64,000 bases of DNA, taken from positions 767,864,552 to 767,928,551 of the forward strand of contig CM060918.1 in assembly GCA_030737875.1 (NCBI GenBank), written 5' to 3'. Of this stretch, positions 1 to 11,578 are shown in pieces. The notes below the pieces were generated by a model. That model searched no databases. It was not told where the DNA came from and worked only from the letters and a program-made list of their open reading frames with translations. The position numbers and the translations under genes are program-made. The DNA is from Allium sativum. Lineage: Eukaryota > Streptophyta > Magnoliopsida > Asparagales > Amaryllidaceae. Numbering within the stretch: position 1 is the stretch's first letter; the number at the start of each line of letters is the position of its first letter.

Positions 1-1257
1 AAATCTGATAACTCTTTATTCATAAAAATTACTGAAAAATCATCCATATATATACTGATTTACGTTGATGATTTAATTATTACAGGTAATGATATGGAGC
101 AGGTTAATAAATTATTGCATTACTTGGATCAAAACTTCTCCATAAAAGACCTTGGTCACTTAAACTATTTCTTAGGAATTGAAGTTCTGAATAGTCCTAG
201 CAGTGGCTTAATTCTCAGTCAGAGGAAATATATTTCTGAGATCATTGACAAGGCAAAAATGGGTGGTGCAAATCCGCAACCAACTCCTATGATAAGCAGT
301 CAAAAATTTTCTAAAAACAGGGGGGAAACTATACTTAATTCTAAACAATATAGGAGCATTATTGGTGCACTCCAATACGCTATTATTACTAGACCTGATA
401 TAGCTTACAGTGTTAATAAATTGTCTCAATTTATGCAGAATCCTCTTGATACTCACTGGAAAGGCGTAAAAAGGATTCTAAGATATCTAAGAGGCACTCT
501 CAACTATGGTCTAGTCTTAAGAAGAAGCAAAAGTCTCAACCTGATTGGCTACAGTGACGCAGACTGGGCAAGTGACCCAGATGACAGAAAGTCTGTATCA
601 GGGTACTGCATTTATTTGGGTGATAACTTAATTTCGTGGAGCTCAAAAAAACAATCAACCATATCTAAATCTAGTACTGAGGCTGAATATAGGAGTGTAG
701 CAAGCGCTACTGCTGAAATGATATGGCTACAATCACTCCTAAAGGAACTACAAATTAACATTCAAGGCAAACCAACTTTGTGGTGCGATAATCAAAGCAC
801 AGTGTTTATGACAGCCAACCCAGTTTTACATTCTCGAACAAAACATATCGAAATTGATCTATATTTCGTTCGAGAGCAAGTTATCAATGGAAAATTACAA
901 GTTAATCATGTTCCATCATACTATCAAAGAGCAGACATTCTTACAAAAGCATTATCAGCCTTAAACTTTCAGAGATTAAGATCAGATCCGAAGGTTGAAA
1001 ACATTCCAGATTTAAATCAAGTTAAAGTCATACCAGATGTAGCTCAGAAGACATTTAAATCAACCGGATCTGCTGCAATCAAAGCCACGGTTTCAAGCAT
1101 GACTTCGACTGAGCCTCAATCTCGATTGAAGAAAGTTTCTGCCTCAAATTTCTTCAGATCTAAAGAATCCGAAGACTTCGTAAAGCCTCAGCATCAAAAT
1201 CTAGAGGAATCGACTTCAAATCTGAAAGTAACTGGCGTTTTTGTTACAAGCAAATAA
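1..1257 (+). pseudogene. Ty1/copia polyprotein, 3' part (RT and RNase H)
   Basis: The open frame enters from the window edge, so the first ATG at 94 is internal. The RT catalytic motif YVDDLIITGND is read just upstream of that ATG. After the palm and connection region comes RNase H: DADWASDPDDRKS, SSTEAEYRS, CDNQSTV and HSRTKHIEID, then the usual copia C-terminus (ADILTKALS) near position 955. The wording resembles the Ale/Retrofit lineage, which I infer only from motif style. About 90 further residues follow the normal end of RNase H, rich in Ser, Lys and Thr, and the frame stops at 1257. Such a tail is not usual for copia pol and overlaps a 121-bp tandem repeat. The frame is open throughout what is visible; gag, protease and integrase lie outside the window, so I cannot tell whether the element is intact. 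Confidence 0.9.
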
Positions 1258-1399
1258 ATCAACTCTGAATCAAGCTTTATCTAAAGAATCTGAAGACTTC
1301 GTAAAGCCTCAGCATCAAAATCTGGAGGAATCGACATCAAATCTGAAAGTAACTGGCGTTTCTGCTACAAGCAAATAAATCAACTCTGAATCAAGCTTT
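1158..1399 (+). repeat. Tandem duplication, 2 x 121 bp
   Basis: Unit 1 is 1158-1278 and unit 2 is 1279-1399. Each starts ATCTAAAGAATC and ends GAATCAAGCTTT, with a handful of substitutions. Unit 1 holds the stop codon of the copia frame, so unit 2 is a downstream copy of the coding tail plus the stop. The period of 121 is not a multiple of three. Confidence 0.9.
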
Positions 1400-1540
1400 G
1401 GATGCAAGTTTTGTAGAGATGTGTGGAGCGTAGGTATATTTGAAGAGTTCTAATACGTTGAAGACAAATTTTATCAAGATCGTGGCAGCCATGACAAATT
1501 GATTCAAACCCTAACTTGCGCAGTTAGGTTTGAGGGGAGC

Positions 1541-1777
1541 TATTGGAAAATAAGACGGCTGTCTGCTATATTTTTATGTTTTGTACATAAGGGTATTTAC
1601 CCATTCTATTTTTATCTGGGCCAGTCATATTTTCAGCCCAATATTACTTTATTTAAACCTGTTACATTCGTTGTTCTCCGCACAGTTTTACAACATCTTC
1701 ATAATACAAAATTTGTTCAATTCTTTAAACACATCAAGGTCTCCAGTTTCTTCTCCATCAATTGTGCTGATAATTCA
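1541..1777 (+). mobile_element. Probable 3' LTR of the copia element at the left edge
   Basis: A polypurine tract (TTGAGGGGAGC) ends at 1540. The sequence after it starts TATTGGAAAATAAG, where a canonical copia LTR would start TG, so I infer a G to A change. Homology with the dispersed repeat at 60.7 kb resumes at about 1780, so the element must end close to the CA at 1776-1777. The 5' LTR is outside the window, so the boundaries are approximate. Confidence 0.6.
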
Positions 1778-1835
1778 ACTAAAAGTATGTGAAGGAAGAT
1801 ACTGAAGGTACTCCACTCCTTAACGAGGAAAGCGT
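1778..1835. repeat. Dispersed repeat, copy 1, left half (includes hAT target site)
   Basis: This stretch and 7298-7460 together align with an uninterrupted copy at about 60715-60894. The copia LTR lies on the left and the hAT element on the right; its last 8 bp, GAAAGCGT, are the hAT target duplication. Read on the minus strand the two copies differ by a 3-bp indel and could be an old coding exon, but I recognise no protein. Confidence 0.65.
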
Positions 1836-2350
1836 TAGGGGTGAGCAAAAAACCGAAATAAAACCGAAACCGAACCGAAACCGAAAAAAGCTGAATCGAA
1901 AAAAACTGAAATCGAAAATCAAAAAACTGGACCGTACTAATATTTCGGTTTCGGTTTTAGGTCAAAACCGAACCGAAAAAAACGAACCGAACCGAATTAT
2001 AAAATGTTGCACATTGTCTCTTGCTGCATGTTGCTTCGTATTATATATTATATGCACACTGGCCATTGCTTCACTCATTTGATTTAGCTAAATACAAGAT
2101 TAGGAGTAGACTAATATAAAATGTCCATTTCTTGTTTTTGTAAATTCTTGGATGTTTTGAATTGAAGATGTAAATTGAGGTACCAGTAGACTATTTTCTA
2201 GAATTCCAAGTTGCTGCTGGTCATCTGTGGGTGTGGTTCACTGGAGTGCTCCTGCTCATTTCCTTTTTTTGTTTCTTGTCTTCGGCTCAGAGCTAGCTAG
2301 CTTAGCTTTGTACTACTTTGGATGACTTATAGTCTATTAGTCTGTACTAT

Positions 2351-5300
2351 CACTACAACAAAATGATCCTATTACAACGGTGGAACACCGTTGTAATATA
2401 CATTTTACAACGGTGGGCTAACCATCGTTTATTAAGAAGTTGCAATAGACTAAAATCTTTTACAAATTTTTTGCACCGTTCCAACACCGTTGTAATATGT
2501 ATATTTTACAACTTTTTTCCACTGTTGTAATAAACTTTATTACAACAGTTAAACACCGTTGTAATAATATCTACTACAATTGTTATGCACCGTTATGAAT
2601 GATAGTTGCATTTAAAAAAAATAGACCTTTTGCAACTAAAATGGACAATACACTAAATGTAGCATTAATCCATAAGCAAATCAGATATTACAATTATTTG
2701 CAAACTAATTTATTAAAATACTCAAATTTTCAGTATTACAAACAATAAGTTTTTGAAAACATTACGCGCATTATTACATACTTGACCGTTACAAAGCAAC
2801 TTAGTACAAACACAAGTTATCCATAAAAATTGCATATGCTATGGGAGTACACAAGTCGAAGACAACAAAATCTATATGCCATTTATCTGTTTGCTGCAAG
2901 TTCACTAAAGTAATCTGAAACCTGTTGCATAAGAATACGTTTGTTGTTAGAAAAAAGAACAGAAAAATAAAGTGACAAAATAAACAAAAAGCATAAGTGT
3001 GTGAATGGGAATAACAAAAAAGAAGATTTTGATTAACTAAAACGTGAACCTTTAATGTCAATGGCACCTCCATGTTCATGTAATCGTAAGTTCATATGAT
3101 AATATAAGGGAGTAGTAAACAAAATAAAGTGACAACATATACAGCCGGAAATCCTATTGCATAGTATAGATTAAACTTGGATGCAAAAGCATATTAAGTT
3201 ACCTTGGCAGCAGAAACAGCGGCTTCACCCAGCTGGGAATGAAAATCATTCACGATATTTGGCTGTAAAATGGTACAAATAAGAAAGCACATTGGAATCA
3301 AGAAGAGACAGATAAATTATATTGCAGTTAGCACAGTCCCTCATATCTGCTTCTAATAGGAAAGCCTTTAGTGCAAGCTTCTTGTAACCCTTCTCCAGTA
3401 CAGAAGATATCCTACAACAAACTTTGCCTTATGTTCATGTATAGTTCAATCAGTTTTAAGTCAAATTTAAAAGAAGTTTTTCTGAAGGGAAAAAAAGAGT
3501 AAAGACGAGAATGTGACTGGAAGTTCAACGCTTGCACTAAAAGAGTTCTCCTAAATCACTAAAACTGATTGAACTATACATAAATTATATTTAGCATGAG
3601 TTCTCCTAAATCACTAAAGATGAGAATAAATAATAGTATACAACAACCAAAAGGGAACAGTTCAACGCTTTAAATTATAAATTATATTCCCTCATATTGT
3701 AGTGAATTTAAAGTATGGTGACCGGAAGTCCTTGTTGGATCAAAGACGAGAATATGAAGAAATTTATTCCTGTATGTGGAGACTTGGTATCGTTTACACC
3801 TTTTGACATGAATATGTGAACACTTTAGTCTGTATAAAAACGCTAACAAGTTATGTATAATTATTCTATAAAGTTATATATATAACACCACAATATAATA
3901 ATTGGGGTGCAAAAAATAAAAGAAAAAAAAACATATACGGAAGATATGGGGATGGAGAAATAATGAGGACATTCAGGTATATAGGAAGCAGCAGAAATCA
4001 TAGAACAAGGCGCAAGAAAGGGAAAAAAGTAAAGGGCATTAAGAATATATACCAGGCCAGGGACGTTCTTTTACTGCTTGAGCATAATACCTGGGCATAT
4101 CCAAATAGCATATCCACATTAATTTAATTGTTATAAATACAAAGATTGAGCTATCAAAATATCTTAAGAAGAAGAGTTATGATAGGGTTAGGGACTTACA
4201 GTGAAACTCTCCTTCGGCACCCATACACCACCAATATGGAAACTATTATTCTGATATGTTCGAGGTACCACAGGAGATTTGCCCTGCAATTCTTAGACCT
4301 TTTTAAACATTTTTTTACTGACAATGGTAAGGACTTTGAAGGTATAATGATTTGAAATTGATAACATATGTCAGCAAGTATTTATCATGCAGCTAAAATA
4401 TTGTGTAATGTATATGTTGCATGTTAGTTTCGTGAAACTTGCATCCGTTTAGACAGTATTACATTCATTGGCGATGGAGTTCAAAAGTATCATGATATCA
4501 GGTAAAAAGTGCAGACCTTGAAGGGGTTTGGTAGTATAGAATGTAGCACAGAAAAGACACAATATGTCCAAGAACAACCTATGTGCATTGCAAAATCAAA
4601 TTGTTTGATGTAATATATGTCCATGCTGACACCTTATAGATAGCAAATGGGTATGATTGGGCATATGCTTGTTAACCTGCTGCAAAACTTATACTACGAA
4701 AAGAACTGTAAGAGTGGAAGTGAGAAGAAATTGCAAGAAAAAGGTTTATCAAATACTGCTGTCCTTTTCATTTCGCTTTATAGCATGAAGAAATTTCACT
4801 GAATGTTTAAGACTTGATTTATCCTAGATCAATATTTGGTCAAATCATTTCTCAATTACCACTTTCCAAATAAGGCTTTTGAAATTTACAGTAAGATGTT
4901 CAACAGTGAGTATTTTATCAAGATGAAACAAAATACAACCACTTGGTCACTTGCAGATGATCAAGATGATAATTATCAAGCTTGAAGTAGGGTAATTAAA
5001 AATAGTTTCACATCAAAATCATGGCTAGTCTGACTACATATATGTGCAAACCGAATCAAAATATCAAAGATATGTGCCAGTTTCAGGTATGTAAGTTACC
5101 GTTACAACATAAGAAACTAATGGCATGGTTCATTTATTTTATAATCACAAGGATTGTTCAATGTATAAACACACCTTCATTCCAGAAATGACAATTTGCT
5201 ATCACTTGGTCACTTTCAGCATGTTTGTATTCACAGTTCTCAATTCTAGCCAAGAAGGCTCTTCCTAACTTACACGATTCTCACATATTTTATAAGAATT

Positions 5301-7032
5301 GCAAGCAAACAATTTTAATATCGAACATTTAATTACCAGCATTCAATATACTCATAATTGTTTTTTAATTAAATATAAGAGTGCACATTCTAAACTTTGG
5401 AGAACTGAGCGAACCAAAGAGCAATGTGAGCAACCAGTATAGGCACACCGTGAATAGTAAACCTCGTGAATACCAAGAAAAACGGAAACAGATCTAAACC
5501 CAAAAACATGACTTCGTGCTAGATCTGAAAGCCACTGAATCATCAAAAATTTCGATTTATGGTAGATTCAAGTTTGCGTTATTGGGTCTAAACAAATAAA
5601 CGAATTAGGTATCAAGGTAGCAGATAAGCGAATTAGGTATCAGGCGGAAACCTATCATATAGCAATACAACAGACCCAATCATCCAACCTTTGCACTTAA
5701 ATTTGATTGATACCAGCATCAAAAATCACAATGAACTGGCAAGCGATTTTAGACCTAGAAAACGATTTAATTAATCGAATTAACTGGAAAAAAATGTTTA
5801 GCATAAATTAAAATAAACCTGCTGCTGGAGTTTGGCGAGCTCATGAGGAGAAATTCGACGCATGTACTCCTGAATGAGTCTCATCAGTTCTGGATCCATT
5901 ATCGCGTTATGCAGTCTTCTTCTTCAAACTCAAATCAATTATTATTTAGGACCAAAATTGATTTATTTTGTTATTAACTTCCTGGATCCATCATCTTTTA
6001 TACCGTCTTCATCGTAACCCCTTGTGAAATTATCATGCTTCAGATCAATCAGCTTGGGCGAGATGTCGATATTTTTATTGTATCTGATTTGGAGAAGGAA
6101 AATTTTCAAGAAAGGCGGGTGTCAAATCGAAAAGAGGGATATTGATTTTGTTTAGATTTGTCTAGATGATTTTAATTTAGCGTACAGTAACCGAGAGGCG
6201 GCCCGCTTAATTTTCACGTTTCCCACTTGAATTTCCATTTTGAAAGAACGTGAGATTCGAATCAATTTTTCGTTTTTCCCCTATAGCTTATTATGTATTA
6301 TATGTCACTAATAGAAGCCTGAATTTAGAAAGGACGTCACTTCCCACCTAAAGCTTATTATGTATATGTTACTAATTATTACTTATTAAACACTTAACAT
6401 TAATTATTAAAAAATGGAGTACTTACTTTTTTCGGCAAAGCATAATTACTATTTATTAATTATTCTTAATTATTAATATTACTTCTTAATTAGTGATTTT
6501 TAATATTTATTAAAATTAAAATTTGAAATTTTTATTAAAATATTTAAAAGTAATTATTTAATTATTACTTCTTAATTAGTGATTCTTACTTCTTATTTAT
6601 TGATTACTAAAATTAATTGTTCATTACTAAAAAATAATTTTTATTTATTTATTTTTATTTTCTAATAATAATACATAATTATTAATTATTATATAGTAAA
6701 AAGAAATTATTAATATTAGTTAGTACATATTTCAAATAAACTATTTATTATTATTATTAAACAATAGTTATTGAGTATTAATATTTTTATTAATTATCGA
6801 ATTTTTATTAATTATTAATATGGTAGTTCTGTTGTAGTGTAGTCATATATTAAAACAGTCAAAAATTAAAAGTTGTGATAGGTTTTTATTACAACTGTCA
6901 AAATAACACAGTTGTTAAAAATAAGTTTATTACAACTTTTCTGGAAAAATAGTTGTAAAAAACATTTATTACAACGGTGCTTTTACCACCGTTGTAAAAT
7001 TAAAGTTGTAATATGGTGTTTTTATTGTAGTG
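2351..7032 (-). mobile_element. CACTA (En/Spm) transposon A, nested in the hAT element
   Basis: The left end is CACTACAACAAAATGATCC and the right end is TTTTTATTGTAGTG, with a 3-bp target duplication TAT at 2348-2350 and 7033-7035. Subterminal arrays of ACAACGGTG and CACCGTTGTAA occur at 2370-2600 and 6850-7020. There is no TNP1- or TNP2-type transposase, so at 4.7 kb it is non-autonomous. The interior carries several exon-like blocks with good splice signals, all readable on the minus strand, followed on the right by a very AT-rich stretch (6300-6830). Confidence 0.92.
3204..5899 (-). pseudogene. Captured host-gene exons inside CACTA A (first exon OEP61-like)
   Basis: Read on the minus strand, 5899-5819 starts with ATG and encodes 27 residues (begins MDPELMRLIQEYMRR, ends AKLQQQ) up to a donor GTTTAT. 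This resembles the N-terminus of outer envelope protein 61-type TPR proteins from memory (MDPE..R..QE.M.R..P.ELA..QQQ). Further exon-like blocks follow: about 4300-4190 (ends VWVPKESFT before GTAAGT), about 4110-4058 (reads YYAQAVKERPWP), about 3413-3340 (DISSVLEKGYKKLALKAFLL) and 3262-3204 (PNIVNDFHSQLGEAAVSAAK between TTTTACAG and GTAACT). I do not recognise the later blocks, which may come from other genes. No continuous protein is implied; exon limits are mine. Confidence 0.5.
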
Positions 7033-7297
7033 TATGTACCATGTGTTTCAATACACTCGGTTGAAACAATTTATTTTAATTTCTTTTAAGGTTGTTTAAA
7101 TTTATAATACTTTTTTGTTCAAATCGGTTTTAAAACCGAAACCGAACCGATAAAAACCAAAATCGAGGTTTTGAAACCGAGACCGATGCTTCGGTTCCGG
7201 TTTCGTTTCTCGATTTTTAAAACCGAGGTCTTCCGGTTCCGGTTTCGATTTCGGTTTTACCTCAAAACTGAACCGAACCGGGGTTTGCTCACCCCTA

Positions 7298-7460
7298 GAA
7301 AGCGTGGCACATTCCAAAATTTATCTACTGACAGCTTTTCTACTTTCACAACCATGATGTAGAGGAATATAATATATTATTTTTGCAGGCTACTGTAACT
7401 TCATATATCAGTATTAAAGGTTACATACATGCCACTTGTATAAGAGCACATCTGCAGGCC
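7298..7460. repeat. Dispersed repeat, copy 1, right half
   Basis: Starts with the second hAT target duplication. It matches the copy at 60760-60894, for example TGATGTAGAGGAATATAA and CTACTGTAACTTCATATATC. Homology ends near GAGCACAT, where copy 2 meets CACTA element D. Confidence 0.7.
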
Positions 7461-7753
7461 TTTTTGATTTGGTAGAGGTGGTTGTTCATTCGGGTTGCTG
7501 ACTTAGAATAGTTGTGTATTTCTTTTCATTGTTCCATAGTCAGAAAATTTTGTATGTATGTATGCGTGCATGTATATATAGCACTGCAACCTAGCAGGAA
7601 AATACACAAACGCAAGGGAAAAAATATAGGCAATAAAGCGTTGGTGGAGGTCAAACTCTTTTTATTTATTCGAAGTGTAAAAGTCAAGGAAAGATTAAGT
7701 ACATTAAGATTACAAGAGCACGCAGATTTGAGATGAATTATGAGATTTGTTTT
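7461..7753. other. Unassigned spacer
   Basis: AT-rich. It contains a short ATGTATGT-type repeat at 7551-7575. Reading frames here are short and show no family signature. I see nothing else. Confidence 0.5.
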
Positions 7754-7892
7754 GACAAGACCATTCCTGAGAAGGCAAATATAAAAATAACAGGTGCGGG
7801 GGCAACAAAGACCAATCCTAAGAAGGCAACGGTAAAAATAACAGCGGGAAACAAAGACCAATACTGAGAACGGCAACGGTAAAAAGTAGCAG
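7754..7892 (-). repeat. Triplicated tRNA 3' flank (three units of about 46-50 bp)
   Basis: Units at about 7754-7803, 7804-7849 and 7850-7892. Units 2 and 3 share AACAAAGACCAAT and GGCAACGGTAAAAA; unit 1 is more diverged. On the minus strand unit 3 is the sequence immediately 3' of the tRNA and supplies its TTTTT terminator, so the units look like copies of a tRNA downstream flank. Confidence 0.75.
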
Positions 7893-7974
7893 CGTCGACG
7901 GCAGGGTTCGAACCTGCGCGGGCAAAGCCCAATAGATTTCAAGTCTATCTCCTTAACCACTCGGACACATCGAC
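7893..7974 (-). tRNA. tRNA-Ser (anticodon UGA)
   Basis: On the minus strand the gene begins GTCGATGTGTCCGAGTGG and ends CCCTGCCGTCGACG. The seven-base-pair acceptor stem closes (GTCGATG with CGTCGAC, one G-U pair). Box A is present as TGGTTAAGGAG and box B as GGTTCGAACCC. The anticodon loop reads CTTGAAA between AGA/TCT arms, giving UGA, and the long variable arm GGGCTTTGCCC is typical of class II serine tRNAs. There is no intron. A run of five T, about 8 nt past the 3' end (7880-7884), would terminate Pol III, and CAA lies just upstream of the 5' end, as is common in plant tRNA genes. It looks functional. Confidence 0.97.
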
Positions 7975-9780
7975 TTTTGTGCTTTAGTGAAGCGGGAAGC
8001 TAACACAAAAATAAAAGCAACGTATCGTTGAGTCTGAAAGAACAAACAGAAAAACCAATTATACAGCCAAAAAAAAAAAAAAAAAAAAAAAAAACCTCCA
8101 ATTAATTCATACCTGCAGGCGAAGAAAACAAGCTTCGCATTTGCAAATAATCATCTTTTCAACCAAGTAAGCCAAGCTTTTCAAGGATGAAATGTAAAAC
8201 GAAAAAATGGAACTATTACAGCGAGAAAATAAAACCAAATGGGTTGCTGATGTAGAAAACAGCAAAATTTGGCAACCAATAAATTAGTGAAAACACAAAC
8301 TTAGAAACAGTTTACCTTCCATGCGCAATCGCAGGTTTTCCAACATCCACTAAGAAACTAGCAAATGAAAAGAACCCACATATTTCTGTTCAGATACTAA
8401 CAGATTATTTCAACGGAGTATTATAGCGGAGAATTGAAGTTAGCGGAGAATGCGTTTGACGCGTCAAGCGGACCATTTGAGCGAAGAATGCTTATGGGGA
8501 TTTAATAGAATAGAAAAATTATAAATTACTCCAATTCAGTTCAAACCAACTCTATTACGTAGAATACTTCGATACGATCACAACGCAAAAAACCGCGTCT
8601 CAAACGGATCTAATTTGCAAAAGTTATTAATTTTTAAAAACTATAAAATACTAATTAAAATCATTAACTATCTAATTAATCCAAACGCAGGTCCGTTTGG
8701 ATCTAACAGATCAAATTTGACCCGTTGGCAAAACGGTCCATTCTGTCCGTTTAGAAGCGAACGCGTCCAACGCGTCAGGGACGCGTCACTTGCTTTTCCC
8801 TTCCGTTTTGATAAAGAACAGGCCCTAACAAATTAAAAGCGGAATACAACCGACATGTTTCTTAGTTGGGAATTGCTAGGGTTCTCTTGTATTACTGGAA
8901 AGTGACCATGGAAGTTTTAGTATGGGCTTAATTTTTGAGCCGAGCTAAATACAATCCATTACAAACTCGGGGGTGTAACTCGAGATTGATTGGATGTCCA
9001 ATTTTTTTTCTAAATAAAAAAGCATCGGATGTGAACTGAGCGAAATTCATATTATTTTATTTGTTTTAACTCGTGTCTCAATTGAAAAGCAAAATTTTCG
9101 AACACGGACGCGAACAGATGTACGACAGAGATCACCATTCTTATCAAATTTTATGATTTTTAACATATGTATATGCTAAACTGCAAGAAATTTAGACGGA
9201 TTCAAATGAATATATAACGAAATAGATTTTTTTCTTGTGTAATTTTGTTATCCTAGCTTGTATTCAGAATTAAAATGGAACTCACTCGAACATACGTATT
9301 TTTGTCAAGGACGCGAACGAATATCGAACGCTCACACAAAATTGACAACCTTAATTTTGATCAGTCATGCACTACCAATCGAAGCTGGTTTTTCAAAAAA
9401 AATTACAATGCACTGTCGATATCTTTCCACTGCATTCAGCGGTATATTGCCGAACTTTTGAATGTCCTCGGTAGTGCACTACCGAACAACGGATTAGATA
9501 AAATGGAGTGAGTAACGCTGGAAATTTAGAACAACTTGTTTTTCGTTCTTCTCTAGGGTGAAGTGAACATAAGAAAATGGTTTTATTATATTTTTTGTTT
9601 TGCTATCAACATCTGGCTTCTTATACGAGCCATTATGCAAATGTTTTTTCCTTTTTTTTTTTTTTACGTTATGATTGGTTGGCAACCACCAAAGGTAGCA
9701 AGGCTTCCACGATGTTTAATCGATGATCATGGTGGCTACTAGCAAAAACTAGGTTGCCAACATTGTGCTTTTGTTATTTC
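7975..9780. other. Unassigned spacer
   Basis: No gene recognised. It contains a run of 26 A (8069-8094), a stretch rich in ACGCGTC motifs (8455-8480 and 8758-8788), and a spaced inverted repeat GTTGGCAACC / GGTTGCCAAC (about 9679-9688 and 9751-9760). CAGGCCCTAA near 8819-8828 resembles a PIF/Harbinger-MITE end, but no partner end was found. Confidence 0.5.
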
Positions 9781-11578
9781 ATTTTTCAAACATGCTAATA
9801 GGCCGAACATGAAAGGCCCAAGTTATTACAAGGAATTTGTTAACCATAACATACCTTAGGATAAAAGGTATGAAAAAAAAAAACTAACAAAAGCCTAAGG
9901 AGCAAGCTTTCAAAAGAGCAGAAGACACCTTTTGATGATGTCGAAGGCAAGCTATCCAGAGCGTTGAAGAAAGCATTATAAATCCATAATGGACACTCAA
10001 GCCCAAGTTATTCGAAAGAATAATAAGTCTTTCGAATCAGTACAGTCACCGCCCAAGATACCTTTAATTGTATCAAAAGCGAAGCATCGCTAGGAGAAAG
10101 CACAATAACAATAAAATCCCTTCGACAAAGTTAAGAGAATGCATCTACAAATATGCAAAATATAACATACTTCTCAATGAAACCAAACATATTTTTCAAG
10201 GAAAATTGACCCAACTCCTCCGAGAACATCATTCCCCTTCGAAGAAAGTCGAAGGGGCCATCTCCTAGGGTTTTTAAGTGGAAACTCTCATCTTAGCTTG
10301 GAGAAGCCCATCGAACGTATCAAAGAAGATTTCAATTGCATGGCCCCAATACTAAGGGAAATCAACCTGGCATAGAGAACTCCTTTGAAACGATTGATCA
10401 AAAAGCAATAAACCCTTTCGAAGGGGTTAAATCATCAAGCAACAACCCATTTATCCAAACCAACACTATCAAAATCATCAAATAAAGACTTTCGAAGAGG
10501 TCACTCTACCACAAGCCTTCGACCTCCATATTCCAGGTGCATTAAGCTTACGAAGGAGTAAAAGACCTCATTTCATAGGGGACGAAGGCCTACCTTAATG
10601 CATACCTCTGAAGCCATCACTTGGACTTTATGCTACCATACTTTTTTTGACTAAGACGATAATGCCAAAGAAAGGGACAGAAGGCAATCACAATCGACCT
10701 CCCGCCTAAGTTTCATTGGAAGCGCTGAAATAGAAGAAAGGAAAGCGGAATGGGGTCAACCTGCACCTATAAGTAGGACCCCAGGGGTACGAGATCGGGA
10801 TCAGGTTTAACTCATTCTAAAACTTGTATTCAAAATTGTGAAGCTCAAACCCTAAATCAAAAACCGAAATAGGGGATTTTCATTCTTGTAATCTTATTTT
10901 TGGTGACAATGTAAAATCAAGAAAGAGGATTGATAATCGATATCTTGTGGATATTATTTCCGAACTAGAGACCATTCATATTGGCGATTAGCTGGACTAA
11001 AACCTAATTTAACATGATATATGCTTCTTTTCTTAACCTTATACATTTCCAAATTATATTACGATGCTTATGCCAGTGGTTAAGTCCTTGAAAGCATGTT
11101 ACCAAATTGTTCGAAACCCTTGCGGTAGCATGAACATGCTTTATTAATGTGAATCGAATTAGTTAAAAAAAAATAGGATTCGAAGGGTTTACCATTTCTT
11201 AGTTTTATAGTATATTAATCAATTATTTACTGATCTATATCTAGTGTCAGACCTATTTGAATCGAAATAGACCTTCGAACGGGACCTACACCAAAAGCTT
11301 TCGAAAGAATGGCTTTCGACTAACTCAAAAGCCAAAATCATACCAAAAATAGTTCTTAGATGGAGGATATGCTCCTTTAAATTCTCTTCCTACCAAGTCT
11401 TTCGAATTCGTTGAAATACCAAGAAAAGAACCTTAATTGGTTTGTCTCAGTCGAAAGGAATATTGAAGAGGTTATCTCAGCCCATCGAAATGGGTTCTTT
11501 TCACTACCCTTCAACTTTTGATAGGCTAAGTAGTGTTAAAGAAAGTCACCTAAAATACTTATAAATAATTCTCTTGAA
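9781..11578 (+). other. LTR-like sequence, possibly from the gypsy element found further right
   Basis: The region is full of TTCGAA, CGAAGG and TCGAAAG motifs. It contains a TATA-like CTATAAGTAGG near 10769, followed by AACCCTAAATC and a GGGGATTTTCATTC block, an arrangement seen in gypsy LTRs. A possible LTR runs from TGTTAACC (about 9838) to TTTAACA (about 11012), but no second LTR, target duplication or primer-binding site was found. Confidence 0.3.

Larger units (their letters stand above)
1836..7297. mobile_element. hAT-superfamily transposon, non-autonomous, 5.46 kb including a nested CACTA
   Basis: The left end is TAGGGGTGAGCAAA and the right end is its perfect complement TTTGCTCACCCCTA, a 14-bp terminal inverted repeat. 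The 8-bp target duplication GAAAGCGT is exact at 1828-1835 and 7298-7305. Both ends are packed with subterminal ACCGAA / TTCGGT motifs, at 1850-2000 and 7120-7280. Without the nested CACTA and its 3-bp target duplication about 777 bp remain, with no transposase frame, so this is a short non-autonomous hAT element mobilised in trans. The related copy at 60.7 kb shows the site without an insertion. Confidence 0.95.

Noticed and set aside
1789..2082. Lys/Asn-rich 97-codon frame
   Set aside because: It is made of the ACCGAA subterminal repeats of the hAT element and crosses its boundary; not a gene.
6826..6841. A second TTGTAGTG end (followed by TAG) inside CACTA A
   Set aside because: It looks like a CACTA right end, but the sequence to its left lacks the subterminal repeats, no matching left end with TAG was found, and the end at 7032 fits the TAT duplication and the subterminal repeats. 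It may be an orphan end.
7893..8094. tRNA-derived SINE (tRNA-like sequence plus run of 26 A)
   Set aside because: The A run lies on the 5' side of the tRNA relative to its direction. The tRNA is full length with correct stems and terminator, so it is a real tRNA gene and the A run is unrelated.
8440..8830. PIF/Harbinger MITE suggested by GGCCCTAA and ACGCGTC repeats
   Set aside because: Only one possible end is visible and no matching inverted repeat or TTA/TAA duplication was found on the left.
9838..11012. Solo LTR with ends TGTTAA / TTAACA
   Set aside because: The ends are plausible but there is no target duplication, no primer site and no second copy. Kept only as LTR-like sequence at low confidence.
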